Source: Chromatiales bacterium
GTDB taxonomy: Bacteria; Pseudomonadota; Gammaproteobacteria; Chromatiales; Chromatiaceae
DNA: 64,000 nucleotides
Assembly: GCA_028280505.1 (NCBI GenBank)
Contig: JANQLO010000032.1
Span: 115,051 to 179,050 of the forward strand
Direction: 5' to 3'
The notes under the pieces: generated by a model
The model's input: only the letters and a program-made list of their open reading frames with translations
The model's database searches: none
Told to the model about the DNA's origin: nothing
Translations under genes and position numbers: made by a program
Shown here: one piece after another, positions 8,520 to 17,512 of the stretch
Position numbering within the stretch: the stretch's first letter is position 1
How the letters are laid out: the number at the start of each line of letters is the position of its first letter

Positions 8520-9611
8520 ATGGCGCTCCAGCTAGAGAACATCAGCAAGGTCGCCGGACGAGAGACCCATATTTATCCCACGGACCTGAGTCTGGACGCC
8601 GGCACACTGAATGTGCTCCTGGGACCGACTCTTTCAGGTAAGACCAGCCTCATGCGTCTGATGGCAGGGCTCGATAAGCCGGCGACCGGGCGCGTGTTGT
8701 GGAATGGCAACGATGTTACCGGGTTGCCGGTGCAACGTCGCAACGTTGCTATGGTTTACCAGCAGTTCATCAACTATCCGTCGATGAGCGTTTACGAGAA
8801 CATTGCATCGCCTTTAAGACTGCAAGGTCTCGACAAGGCGAGCATGGACCGTAAAGTCCGCGAAATAGCGGAATTGATGAAACTCGATTCGATGTTGTCG
8901 CGAAAGCCTCTGGAGCTTTCCGGTGGACAGCAACAGCGCTGCGCTTTGGCGCGAGCATTGGTCAAGGGAGCGGACCTGGTGTTGCTGGACGAGCCGCTGG
9001 CGAACCTCGATTACAAGTTGCGTGAGGAACTCCGTGTAGAGATTCCCCGTTTTTTCACCGAGTCGGGCGCGATCTTCGTGTATGCGACCACCGAGCCGTC
9101 GGAAGCGTTGTTGTTAGGTGGCAATACGGCGGCGATGTGGGAAGGGCGGGTGACACAGTTCGGTCCAACGCTTAAGGTCTATCGCGAGCCTGTGAACGCA
9201 ACCACTGCGCAGGTTTTTTCCGACCCGCCGATGAATTTTGTCAATGTCACCAAGGCAGGTGACAAGTTGTTGTTTGGCGAAGGGCAGAGCGCTCTCGCCT
9301 TTGGCGATCTGCTCGCGCTCCCCGACGATTGCTACATGGCGGGGTTTCGGCCGAATCATCTGAGTCTCGTTCCATTGGACGGACAGGTTCTTAAATTTCA
9401 TGCCGAGGTGACGGTCACCGAAATTACCGGGTCGGAAACCTTCGTACATTTGCAGCATGCCGACGATGCGCCCTGGGTGGCTTTGGCGCATGGCGTTCAT
9501 GAGCTTTCGATTGCGCAGATGGCGGAAGTATTTGTAGATGTTGGGAACATCTACTTTTTCAACGCCAAAGAAGAATTAGTTGCTGTCGCGGCCGCAACCA
9601 AGGCCGCCTGA
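8520..9611 (+). CDS. glpS: Glycerol ABC transporter ATP-binding protein GlpS
   Basis: One of two ATPases of the glycerol importer described in Rhizobium leguminosarum (GlpSTPQV). It is 363 residues: ATPase domain about 1-230, then an MOI/TOBE-like C-terminal domain. The Walker A is altered: GPTLSGKT (35-42) has Leu38 where the third glycine of GxxGxGK should be. The switch histidine is replaced by Thr191 (YATTEPSEAL). In contrast the signature LSGGQ (133-137) and Walker B LVLLDE (153-158) are intact. This is the mirror image of GlpT next door. AAGGGGGAAAGG just upstream is a good ribosome site. Confidence 0.92.
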   Translation: MALQLENISKVAGRETHIYPTDLSLDAGTLNVLLGPTLSGKTSLMRLMAGLDKPATGRVLWNGNDVTGLPVQRRNVAMVYQQFINYPSMSVYENIASPLRLQGLDKASMDRKVREIAELMKLDSMLSRKPLELSGGQQQRCALARALVKGADLVLLDEPLANLDYKLREELRVEIPRFFTESGAIFVYATTEPSEALLLGGNTAAMWEGRVTQFGPTLKVYREPVNATTAQVFSDPPMNFVNVTKAGDKLLFGEGQSALAFGDLLALPDDCYMAGFRPNHLSLVPLDGQVLKFHAEVTVTEITGSETFVHLQHADDAPWVALAHGVHELSIAQMAEVFVDVGNIYFFNAKEELVAVAAATKAA

Positions 9612-9625
9612 CGACGGAGTGGAGA

Positions 9626-10720
9626 ATGGCTGAGATCCATTTGAAACAGCTTGCGCACAGTTATCTGCCGCACCCGACTGGTTCCCAAGATTATGCGTTG
9701 AAACGCGTTGAACACGTTTGGGAGGATGGTAAGGCCTATGCGTTGCTGGGCCCTTCGGGTTGTGGCAAGACAACCTTGCTGAATATCATCTCCGGTCTGC
9801 TTCACCCCAGTGAGGGACAGGTCTATTTCGATGATCGAGATGTGACAAGCCTGCCGACGGAGCAACGCGACATTGCCCAGGTTTTTCAGTTTCCGGTCGT
9901 CTACGACACCATGTCGGTATATGACAATCTTGCGTTTCCGCTGCGTAACCACGGACACGACGAGGCTGTCGTCCGAGAGCGTGTATTGCGGATTGCCGAG
10001 ATGCTCGATCTCAGCGCTGTGTTGAAAAAGAAGGCACGTGGTTTGACGGCGGATGCGAAGCAAACCATTTCGCTCGGCCGAGGACTGGTGCGCGAAAACG
10101 TTGCTGCGATTCTGTTCGACGAACCCCTGACGGTCATCGATCCGCACCTCAAGCATACATTGCGTATGCAGCTTAAACGTCTTCACCAACAGTTTTATCA
10201 CACCATGATCTATGTCACCCACGACCAGACCGAGGCGCTGAGTTTTGCCGACCAAGTCGTGGTGATGTATGACGGTGACGTCGTACAGATGGGCTCGCCC
10301 CAGGAGTTGTTCGAGCGGCCGGCGCACACGTTTGTCGGATATTTTATCGGCAGCCCGGGGATGAACGTACTCGATGCAAGAGTTGAGGGAAATCGCGCCT
10401 ATGTCGACGGCCTGAGTGTCCCGCTGGCATATAGCTATGACGCGATTGCCGGGACAAAGGTCGAGATCGGTGTGCGACCCGAGTTTGCGCGACTGATGTC
10501 CAGAGAAGATGCGGGTGGAAGTGGGTTGCCCGTAACCGTCAAGCGCATCGAAGACGTCGGACGCTTCAAGATCGCGCGTGCCGAGTTTCTAGGCCGGGAA
10601 TTGAATGTGGTGATACCCGAAGGCATTCCGGTTAGCGACCGCGCGGACCGTATTTTGTTCGATGCTCAGCATGTCAACGTATACGCCGACGGCTGGATCG
10701 TGAAGGGGAGGGCGGCCTGA
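9626..10720 (+). CDS. glpT: Glycerol ABC transporter ATP-binding protein GlpT
   Basis: Second ATPase of the importer (364 residues), not the E. coli glycerol-3-phosphate antiporter of the same name. Walker A GPSGCGKT (42-49), Q-loop Gln88, Walker B AAILFDE (to Glu166) and switch His199 (YVTHDQTEAL) are canonical. The ABC signature is lost: LTADAKQ (140-146) stands where LSGGQ belongs. With GlpS it should form a heterodimer with one complete ATP site (GlpT Walker motifs and histidine facing the GlpS signature) and one site defective on both faces. A C-terminal TOBE-like domain follows. Its stop overlaps the glpP start (TGATG). Confidence 0.92.
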   Translation: MAEIHLKQLAHSYLPHPTGSQDYALKRVEHVWEDGKAYALLGPSGCGKTTLLNIISGLLHPSEGQVYFDDRDVTSLPTEQRDIAQVFQFPVVYDTMSVYDNLAFPLRNHGHDEAVVRERVLRIAEMLDLSAVLKKKARGLTADAKQTISLGRGLVRENVAAILFDEPLTVIDPHLKHTLRMQLKRLHQQFYHTMIYVTHDQTEALSFADQVVVMYDGDVVQMGSPQELFERPAHTFVGYFIGSPGMNVLDARVEGNRAYVDGLSVPLAYSYDAIAGTKVEIGVRPEFARLMSREDAGGSGLPVTVKRIEDVGRFKIARAEFLGRELNVVIPEGIPVSDRADRILFDAQHVNVYADGWIVKGRAA

Positions 10721-11586
10721 TGAAAACATGGAACAACAAGGCCTGGTTCATGGTTGTGCCGGTCGTGATTCTGGTTGCTTTCAGTGCCGTCATTCCGCTA
10801 ATGACGGTGGTGAACTATTCAGTTCAGGATACCTTCGGCAACAATCAATTCTTCTGGGCCGGCCTGGAATGGTTCAATGAGATCGTGAACTCCGAGCGTT
10901 TTCACGATGCGCTGGGGCGGCAGTTTTTGTTCACCTTCTTGATTCTCATCATCGAGATACCGTTGGGCGTTTACATTGCACTACACATGCCGACCAAGGG
11001 TTGGGGTCGCCCCGTAGCGCTTGTCTTGATGTCCTTGCCTTTGCTGATTCCGTGGAACGTGGTTGGCACGATCTGGCAGATTTTCGGGCGCTCGGACATT
11101 GGCCTGCTTGGCTATACGCTTCAGCTGCTGGGTATCGAATACAACTATACGCAGAATACCTTCGATGCTTGGGCAACTATTATCGTCATGGACGTATGGC
11201 ACTGGACTTCACTGGTCGCCTTACTGGCCTATGCCGGTCTACAGTCGATCCCGCAGGCCTACTACCAAGCGGCGCGCATTGATGGTGCAAGCCGTTGGGC
11301 GGTGTTTCGCTACATCCAGTTGCCGAAGATGAGAAGCGTGTTGCTGATCGCCTTTTTGCTACGTTTCATGGACAGCTTCATGATCTATACCGAACCCTTC
11401 GTGGTAACCGGTGGCGGTCCGGGTAACTCAACCACCTTGCTCTCGATCGATTTGGTGAAAATGGCCATTGGTCAGTTCGATCTGGGGCCGGCCGCTGCGT
11501 TTTCGCTGGTCTATTTCCTCATCATCCTACTCCTGAGTTGGGTGTTTTATACCGTGATGACCAACATCGACAAGCAGGAGAGGTGA
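10720..11586 (+). CDS. glpP: Glycerol ABC transporter permease GlpP
   Basis: Inner-membrane permease of the binding-protein-dependent type I importer family (MalF/UgpA type), 288 residues with six predicted membrane helices beginning at WFMVVPVVILVAFSAVIPL. The EAA loop that touches the ATPases reads AARIDGASRWAVFRYIQLP (about 184-202). It starts inside the glpT stop codon and is followed two bases later by glpQ, so the permeases should be made in equal amounts. Assignment rests on family features plus the complete glpSTPQV order. Confidence 0.92.
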   Translation: MKTWNNKAWFMVVPVVILVAFSAVIPLMTVVNYSVQDTFGNNQFFWAGLEWFNEIVNSERFHDALGRQFLFTFLILIIEIPLGVYIALHMPTKGWGRPVALVLMSLPLLIPWNVVGTIWQIFGRSDIGLLGYTLQLLGIEYNYTQNTFDAWATIIVMDVWHWTSLVALLAYAGLQSIPQAYYQAARIDGASRWAVFRYIQLPKMRSVLLIAFLLRFMDSFMIYTEPFVVTGGGPGNSTTLLSIDLVKMAIGQFDLGPAAAFSLVYFLIILLLSWVFYTVMTNIDKQER

Positions 11587-11588
11587 GC

Positions 11589-12455
11589 ATGTCTGCCACG
11601 AGTACGCAGATCCAGCCATCACGACCCAGCGGGTATGCCGGTTTGCGAGGTATCGGTATCAACAAATCCGGTGTGGTGATGATGCTCTATCTCATCTTCC
11701 TGTTGTTGCCGATTTATTGGCTGCTCAACATGAGCCTCAAGACCAACGAAGAAATACTCTCGGGATTTTCTCTTTGGCCCAGTGATCCGACTCTTGCCAA
11801 CTACATGACGATTTTCACCGACCCGAGCTGGTACTCCGGTTATATCAACTCGATCACTTATGTCGTCATGAATACCGTGATCTCGATCACCGTGGCATTG
11901 CCGGCGGCGTACGCATTTTCACGCTATCGTTTTCTCGGCGATAAACATTTGTTCTTTTGGTTGCTTACCAACCGCATGGCGCCGCCGGCGGTATTCGCAT
12001 TGCCGTTTTTTCAGCTATATAGCTCAGTCGGCCTGTTTGACACGCATATTGCGGTGGCTTTGGCGCACTGTTTGTTCAATGTGCCGCTTGCCGTATGGAT
12101 ACTCGAAGGTTTCATGTCCGGTGTGCCCAAAGAGATCGACGAAACCGCGTACATAGACGGCTATAGCTTCCATAAGTTCTTCGCGAAAATCTTTATGCCG
12201 TTGATCGCATCGGGTATCGGTGTGACGGCATTCTTCTGTTTCATGTTTTCCTGGGTAGAACTGTTGCTGGCGCGTACGCTTACGTCGGTGGCTGCAAAGC
12301 CGATCGCTGCCACCATGACGCGAACGGTATCGGCCTCCGGTATGGACTGGGGTGTGCTGGCTGCGGCGGGTGTACTCACCATCGTGCCGGGTGCGCTGGT
12401 GATCTGGTTTGTACGCAACTATATCGCTAAAGGTTTTGCCCTCGGTCGCGTGTAA
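11589..12455 (+). CDS. glpQ: Glycerol ABC transporter permease GlpQ
   Basis: Second permease (MalG/UgpE type), 288 residues. The N-terminal cytoplasmic tail of about 25 residues is followed by VVMMLYLIFLLLPIYWLL and five further membrane helices. The coupling EAA loop is TAYIDGYSFHKFFAKIFMP. I use ATG 11589, two bases after the glpP stop, with AGGAG about 10 bases upstream; an in-frame start at 11538 would lie inside glpP. It is not the E. coli GlpQ phosphodiesterase. It pairs with GlpP to form the glycerol channel. Confidence 0.92.
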   Translation: MSATSTQIQPSRPSGYAGLRGIGINKSGVVMMLYLIFLLLPIYWLLNMSLKTNEEILSGFSLWPSDPTLANYMTIFTDPSWYSGYINSITYVVMNTVISITVALPAAYAFSRYRFLGDKHLFFWLLTNRMAPPAVFALPFFQLYSSVGLFDTHIAVALAHCLFNVPLAVWILEGFMSGVPKEIDETAYIDGYSFHKFFAKIFMPLIASGIGVTAFFCFMFSWVELLLARTLTSVAAKPIAATMTRTVSASGMDWGVLAAAGVLTIVPGALVIWFVRNYIAKGFALGRV

Positions 12456-12473
12456 GGCTTTGGAGGAATAGGC

Positions 12474-12758
12474 ATGGATCTTGACATGAGCTGGATGGCC
12501 TGGACCTGGCAGACGGCGTTTTTTTTCGGTGCGATTGCCACGGCCCTTGTGATTATGATCGTGTGGACATCATTGAAGCCTCCGGTGCCGACGCTCGGCA
12601 TACTCGGTATTGAAACCACACCGGGTGACCGTCTGTTTATTTCGTTGCTCGGTAGCGCCTTCATTTGCCTGGGGGCGCTGTTTTTTTTCGGTCCGCCATT
12701 GTGGTGGGCCCTCGTCGCCTGCGTGCTCTATGCGCTGGCTGTATTCCGCTGGGTGTGA
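12474..12758 (+). CDS. DUF2160 small membrane protein of the glycerol ABC operon
   Basis: A 94-residue integral membrane protein with three likely helices: about 8-30 (TWQTAFFFGAIATALVIMIV), 50-72 (LFISLLGSAFICLGALFFF) and 74-92. It matches DUF2160, a family that recurs between the permease and binding-protein genes of glpSTPQV operons. Its place, 18 bases after glpQ with a GAGGAATAG ribosome site, implies a subunit or assembly role in the importer. The biochemical function is unknown. Confidence 0.85.
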   Translation: MDLDMSWMAWTWQTAFFFGAIATALVIMIVWTSLKPPVPTLGILGIETTPGDRLFISLLGSAFICLGALFFFGPPLWWALVACVLYALAVFRWV

Positions 12759-12786
12759 GTGGTTTGCACCTTTCCAATAACCGATA

Positions 12787-12814
12787 CCGGACCAAGGCCC
12801 AGACTGAGGTCCGG
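12787..12814 (+). other. Intercistronic stem-loop before glpV
   Basis: A perfect 7-bp inverted repeat, CCGGACC (12787-12793) and GGTCCGG (12808-12814), with a 14-base loop and no T tract. It sits 26 bases before the binding-protein start. Such hairpins often protect the 5' end of a processed binding-protein mRNA or damp upstream transcription; that role here is inference. Confidence 0.5.
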
Positions 12815-12840
12815 AGAATGACAACTCGAGGAGAGTGGAA

Positions 12841-14562
12841 ATGAAAAACAACAGGATTACGGCAGTTGCTGCAGCCGTAGCGATGGTGTGTGGCGCTATG
12901 TCGTTCAACGCCACAGCCGATATGGCGGCCGCTGAACGCTGGATTAACGACGAGTTTCAACCTTCAACGCTGTCCAAGGCAGACCAGATGAAGGAGATGG
13001 AGTGGTTTGTTCAGGCTGCGGCGCCTTTCAAGGGTATGGAAATCAATGTCGTTTCCGAGACCATTACTACGCATGAGTATGAATCGAAAGTGCTCGCCAA
13101 GGCGTTTTACGAGATTACCGGCATCAAGGTGAACCACGACCTGATCGGCGAAGGTGATGTGGTAGAGAAGTTGCAGACGCAGATGCAGTCGAGCAAGAAC
13201 ATCTACGACGCCTATATCAACGACTCCGATCTGATTGGTACGCACTGGCGTTATCAGCAGGTACGTAATCTCACCGACTGGATGACCGGTGAAGGTAAAG
13301 ACGTGACTAACCCGATGCTCGATGTCGATGATTTCATTGGCAAACAGTTCACCACCGGCCCGGACGGCAAGCTCTACCAACTGCCGGACCAGCAGTTTGC
13401 CAATCTGTACTGGTTCCGTTACGACTGGTTTACCGATCCGGGTATCAAGGCGAAGTTCAAGAACAAATACGGGTATGAGCTTGGTGTGCCGGTTAACTGG
13501 TCGGCCTATCATGATATAGCGGACTTCTTCACCAACGATGTAAAAGAGATCAACGGTGAACGTGTCTACGGCCATATGGATTATGGCAAGAAGGACCCGT
13601 CGTTGGGTTGGCGTTTCACCGATGCCTGGCTGTCTATGGCCGGTGCCGGTGACTTGGGCGAGCCGAATGGTCTGCCGGTTGACGAATGGGGTATTCGGGT
13701 CGATGACAAGAGTCGCCCGGTCGGTTCCTGCGTCGCCCGTGGTGGGGCGACGAACGGTCCGGCGGCGGTTTACTCGGTCAACAAATATGTCGAGTGGCTC
13801 AAGAACTACGCGCCACCTAATGCCGCCGGCATGGTGTTCTCGGAAGCGGGTCCGGTGCCTGCCCAAGGTAACATCGCGCAGCAGATATTCTGGTACACCG
13901 CCTTTACTGCCGATATGGTCAAAGAGGGTATTCCGGTTGTGAACACCGACGGTACGCCCAAGTGGCGTATGGCGCCGTCACCTCGCGGTGCCTATTGGGA
14001 AGAAGGGCAGAAGCTCGGTTATCAAGATGCCGGCTCCTGGACTTTGATGAAGTCTACGCCCGTCGACCGTGCCAAGGCCGCCTGGCTTTACGCGCAGTTC
14101 GTGGTCTCGAAGACGACCTCGCTGAAGAAGTCGCACGTTGGCCTGACGTTCATTCGCGAGTCGGATGTGAATCACGAGAGCTTTACCGAGCGTGCGCCGA
14201 AGCTCGGCGGTTTGATCGAGTTCTATCGTTCGCCAGCACGCGTGCGTTGGTCGCCGACCGGTACCAATGTGCCGGATTATCCAAAACTTGCGCAGCTTTG
14301 GTGGCAAAATATCGGTGATGCTTCGTCGGGCGCTAAGACGGCTCAAGCGGCGATGGATGCCTTGTGCAAGGCGCAGGAGCGTGTGTTGTCGCGTCTCGAG
14401 CGCGCGGGTGTGCAGGGCGATATCGGTCCTAAGCTGAACGACCCCAAGGATGCGGACTACTGGTTGAACCAGCCGGGCTCGCCGAAAGCCAAGCTCGCCA
14501 ATGAGAAGCCGAAGCCGATCACCGTCGATTACGACGAGTTGATCAAGTCCTGGCAGCAGTAA
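12841..14562 (+). CDS. glpV: Glycerol ABC transporter substrate-binding protein GlpV
   Basis: Periplasmic glycerol receptor of the ABC importer, 573 residues. A clear signal peptide (KNN, then AVAAAVAMVCGAM, cleavage near ATA-DM at about 25) is followed by a large class-I-like binding protein of the family seen in Rhizobium GlpV. It is much longer than sugar receptors such as MalE. ATG 12841 is preferred over GTG 12835 because GAGGAG lies 7 bases upstream. Hairpins flank the gene: a stem-loop before it and a strong terminator after it, so its mRNA may be the most abundant of the operon. Confidence 0.92.
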   Translation: MKNNRITAVAAAVAMVCGAMSFNATADMAAAERWINDEFQPSTLSKADQMKEMEWFVQAAAPFKGMEINVVSETITTHEYESKVLAKAFYEITGIKVNHDLIGEGDVVEKLQTQMQSSKNIYDAYINDSDLIGTHWRYQQVRNLTDWMTGEGKDVTNPMLDVDDFIGKQFTTGPDGKLYQLPDQQFANLYWFRYDWFTDPGIKAKFKNKYGYELGVPVNWSAYHDIADFFTNDVKEINGERVYGHMDYGKKDPSLGWRFTDAWLSMAGAGDLGEPNGLPVDEWGIRVDDKSRPVGSCVARGGATNGPAAVYSVNKYVEWLKNYAPPNAAGMVFSEAGPVPAQGNIAQQIFWYTAFTADMVKEGIPVVNTDGTPKWRMAPSPRGAYWEEGQKLGYQDAGSWTLMKSTPVDRAKAAWLYAQFVVSKTTSLKKSHVGLTFIRESDVNHESFTERAPKLGGLIEFYRSPARVRWSPTGTNVPDYPKLAQLWWQNIGDASSGAKTAQAAMDALCKAQERVLSRLERAGVQGDIGPKLNDPKDADYWLNQPGSPKAKLANEKPKPITVDYDELIKSWQQ

Positions 14563-14577
14563 GAACGGAAGGACATG

Positions 14578-14607
14578 ACGCACCGGGATTGACGCCCGGT
14601 GCGTTTT
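14578..14607 (+). terminator. Rho-independent terminator between glpV and glpK
   Basis: A perfect 10-bp stem ACGCACCGGG (14578-14587) / CCCGGTGCGT (14595-14604), 7-base loop, then TTTT ending at 14607. It is 15 bases after the glpV stop and 55 before glpK. No promoter is obvious between it and glpK, so glpK probably depends on readthrough and is made in lower amounts than GlpV. Confidence 0.83.
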
Positions 14608-14662
14608 GCTGTCTGTCAAAAGCGAAGTACCCACCACCACACTGATGAAGTGGAGACATCGG

Positions 14663-16168
14663 ATGCCTAGCTATGTAATCGCCATCGATCAGGGAACCAC
14701 ATCCACTCGCTCGATTGTCTTTGATACCAAACTGCAACGCGTCGGTGCTGCGCAACAGGAATTCGAACAACATTTTCCACAGTCGGGCTGGGTCGAACAC
14801 GATCCTGTCGATATCTGGCGTACCGCTTGCGACACGGTGCGCGGTGCCATGGCGGATGCCGGCATAACGGCGAACTATGTTGCGGCTATCGGTATCACCA
14901 ATCAGCGCGAAACCGTCATTGTCTGGGATCGCGAGACCGGTGAGCCGGTACACCGCGCAATCGTCTGGCAGGACCGGCGCACGACGGACTATTGTGCGCA
15001 ACTGGTTGCCGAAGGAAAAGAAGGGTTTATCCAGAAAAAAACGGGTCTGGTAGTCGATCCCTACTTCAGCGGTACCAAAGTGAAGTGGCTGCTCGATAAT
15101 GTCGAGGGTTTGGCGGCCAGGGCAAAAGCTGGAAAGCTGTTACTGGGTACGGTCGATACCTGGCTGATTTGGAAGTTGACCGGCGGCAAAGTGCATGCCA
15201 CCGATGTCACCAATGCAGCCAGAACGCAATTGTTCGACATCCATAAACGTGAATGGGATGGCGAGCTTTTGAATTTGTTTGGCATTCACGCCTCGATGTT
15301 GCCTGAGGTGCTCGACTGCGCGGCCGAGTTCGGTGCGACCGATCCGGCGCTATTCGGTACCCCGATCCCGATTCGCGGTGTCGCGGGCGATCAGCAGGCG
15401 GCGTTGATTGGCCAGGCCTGTTTCGAGCCGGGCATGATCAAATCGACCTATGGCACCGGCTGCTTCGCGGTGTTGAATACCGGCGATACGCCGGTGAGTT
15501 CACGGAACCGACTGCTGACGACCATCGCCTATCAGTTCGAAGGCAAGCCCACCTATGCGTTGGAAGGCTCCATTTTTGTCGCTGGAGCCGCAGTACAATG
15601 GCTGCGCGATGGTCTGAAGATCATCGCCAATGCCGGCGACACACAGGCATTGGCCGAACAGGCGGACCAGGGTCATCATGTCTACCTGGTGCCGGCATTC
15701 GTTGGTTTGGGCGCACCGCATTGGGATGCCGAGGCGCGTGGCGCGGTCTTTGGCCTGACGCGAAACTCGGGTCCGAAAGCGTTCGCCCGTGCCGCGCTGG
15801 AGAGCGTCGGTTACCAAACGCGGGATCTCCAACAGGCGATGCAAAAAGATTGGGACGGTGCGCGTGGCAATGTGCTACGCGTCGATGGTGGTATGACCGC
15901 GTCGGATTGGACCATGCAATTTCTGGCCGACATTCTGGATTGTGCGGTAGACCGCCCGAGGTTACTGGAGACGACGGCGTTGGGTGCTGCCTATCTTGCC
16001 GGATTGCAGAGCGGTATCTATCCGCAACCCGAAGAGTTCACGCGTTTGTGGGAACTTGACCGGCGGTTCGAACCGCAAATGTCGGGCGCGGTGCGAGAAA
16101 AGCTGTATCAGGGCTGGCAGGATGCATTGGCTCGAACGCTTTCATCCGATCGCGGGATCGCTTCTTGA
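14663..16168 (+). CDS. glpK: Glycerol kinase
   Basis: Cytoplasmic FGGY kinase that phosphorylates glycerol to sn-glycerol 3-phosphate, trapping it and producing the GlpR inducer and GlpD substrate. The 501 residues match E. coli GlpK. The phosphate-1 loop [10 protein letters not shown] is at the N terminus, with GITNQRET, the adenosine region and the C-terminal signature [12 protein letters not shown] present. The start ATG 14663 has GGAGA about 7 bases upstream; an upstream in-frame start adds 19 residues unlike the family. It is the last gene of the glp cluster, beyond the terminator after glpV. Confidence 0.97.
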   Translation: MPSYVIAIDQGTTSTRSIVFDTKLQRVGAAQQEFEQHFPQSGWVEHDPVDIWRTACDTVRGAMADAGITANYVAAIGITNQRETVIVWDRETGEPVHRAIVWQDRRTTDYCAQLVAEGKEGFIQKKTGLVVDPYFSGTKVKWLLDNVEGLAARAKAGKLLLGTVDTWLIWKLTGGKVHATDVTNAARTQLFDIHKREWDGELLNLFGIHASMLPEVLDCAAEFGATDPALFGTPIPIRGVAGDQQAALIGQACFEPGMIKSTYGTGCFAVLNTGDTPVSSRNRLLTTIAYQFEGKPTYALEGSIFVAGAAVQWLRDGLKIIANAGDTQALAEQADQGHHVYLVPAFVGLGAPHWDAEARGAVFGLTRNSGPKAFARAALESVGYQTRDLQQAMQKDWDGARGNVLRVDGGMTASDWTMQFLADILDCAVDRPRLLETTALGAAYLAGLQSGIYPQPEEFTRLWELDRRFEPQMSGAVREKLYQGWQDALARTLSSDRGIAS

Positions 16169-16247
16169 GAACTGCCGGTATTTGGATGTTCATCGCCTGT
16201 TCGGTGCGCCGATCGGGTGACAAGGTGTCGGCCGATGCCGCTGTTTG

Positions 16248-16559
16248 TCAGAAACGCTCCGGGCGCAGCACTCGGACCTCGCTGAGATACATCGCTACCG
16301 AATAGTGGGGGGTGTAGGTCTCCAGCACATGGTCGGCGATTGTGTCGGCGACCGCGGTGTCGCAGATAAGTTTCAATTCGATGGTGCGGTCGGCCTCCCA
16401 GGCGCCGTCTCGCACGCCTTCAAGGCTACCGCCATGGACCTCGCTGACGGTCCAGCCATGGGTGCCGAGTTCCAAAGCGTCCTGGATTAGCGATTTTTCG
16501 ATCACCGCCTCGGCGATGATGACCAGCATGGTTTTCGAATGGCGTGTTTCGGTGGTCAT
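16248..16559 (-). CDS. PII-like (SbtB-type) regulatory protein
   Basis: A 103-residue protein of the PII-like fold, pattern-matched to SbtB, the trimeric partner of the SbtA bicarbonate permease. Conserved features are the first strand TMLVIIAEAV, the segment GTHGWTVSEVHGG that precedes the T-loop, and the last strand YLSEVRVLRPERF. SbtB binds adenine nucleotides and inhibits SbtA. Cyanobacterial SbtB often ends in a cysteine redox motif (CGPxGC); this protein stops before it. Its start overlaps the sbtA stop by 4 bases, so the pair is translationally coupled. It could instead sense another ligand for the same permease. Confidence 0.82.
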   Translation of the reverse strand: MTTETRHSKTMLVIIAEAVIEKSLIQDALELGTHGWTVSEVHGGSLEGVRDGAWEADRTIELKLICDTAVADTIADHVLETYTPHYSVAMYLSEVRVLRPERF

Positions 16560-17512
16560 GTCACGGCCTTTGCAAGTGCGATGTACAGCGGAATACCGAA
16601 CAGCAGGTTAAACGGGAAGGTTACCGCCAATGCGGCGGTGATCGATAGTGCCGCATTGGCTTGCGGTACTGCGATACGCATCGCCGTCGGTGCGGCGATA
16701 TAGCTGGCGCTGGCGGCGAGTGTCGCAAATATTGCAACGCCGCCGGTAGACAGGCCGAGCATGACGCCCGTGAATGCACCGAGACAGGCCAGCACCGGTG
16801 GGGCTGCCAGACCGACCAGGACGACGGTCAGGCCGAAGCGCCGTACCTCGGCCAAACGAGCGCCGGCGACGAGTCCCAGTTCGAGTAGGAACAGCGCCAG
16901 CACCCCTTTGAACGGGTCGATGAAAACCGATTGGATGGGGGCAATGCCCTTATCGCCGGCGATTGCGCCGATCACCAGGCCGCCTATCAGCAGTAACACG
17001 CTTTTGCCGAACAGTACCTCGTGGCTTAGCGACCACCAGCCGGCGCGTGGCGTCTTGCTATCGGTGGCGGTGGCCGAGCGTTCGGCGCGTCGCGCAAGCA
17101 GGATCCCGGCGACGATACCCGGAGCTTCCATGAGCGCGACCCAGAGCGCCGCATGGCTTTCGTAGGCAATACCCGCCTTGCTGAGCGCCGTTATCGCAAC
17201 CGCGAAGGTCACCACGCTGACCGAACCGTAATGTGCACCCAGTGCGGCAGCATCCGCAGTGCCTAGCCGTAACAATCGCAAGACCGGGTACAGCAGCAGT
17301 GGGATGATGAAGCCCAATGCGAGTGCGGCCAGGGCCTGGGGTGCGAGTTCCAGCAGCGGTTGGCGGCTGAGCTCCAGCCCGCCTTTCAGGCCGATGGCGA
17401 GCAGCAAATAAATCGAAAGGGTTTCGTACAGAGCCTCCGGCAAACGCAGATCGCTGCCGACCAAACGCGCGAAGACGCCGAGAATAAAAAACAGTACAAC
17501 GACGTCAATCAT
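16556..17512 (-). CDS. sbtA: SbtA-type sodium-dependent bicarbonate permease
   Basis: A 318-residue polytopic protein with about ten membrane helices, matching the SbtA/DUF897 family of sodium-bicarbonate symporters. Recognisable segments are LLLAIGLKGGLELS in the first repeat, GAHYGSVSVVTFAVAI in the crossing helix, and the related second-half stretch ASASYIAAPTAMRIAVP. In cyanobacteria SbtA gathers bicarbonate for carbon fixation; homologues are frequent in chemoautotrophic proteobacteria. Coupling to a PII-like gene strengthens the call. It hints at a CO2-fixing or anaplerotic need, but no carboxylase lies in the window. Confidence 0.87.
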   Translation of the reverse strand: MIDVVVLFFILGVFARLVGSDLRLPEALYETLSIYLLLAIGLKGGLELSRQPLLELAPQALAALALGFIIPLLLYPVLRLLRLGTADAAALGAHYGSVSVVTFAVAITALSKAGIAYESHAALWVALMEAPGIVAGILLARRAERSATATDSKTPRAGWWSLSHEVLFGKSVLLLIGGLVIGAIAGDKGIAPIQSVFIDPFKGVLALFLLELGLVAGARLAEVRRFGLTVVLVGLAAPPVLACLGAFTGVMLGLSTGGVAIFATLAASASYIAAPTAMRIAVPQANAALSITAALAVTFPFNLLFGIPLYIALAKAVT

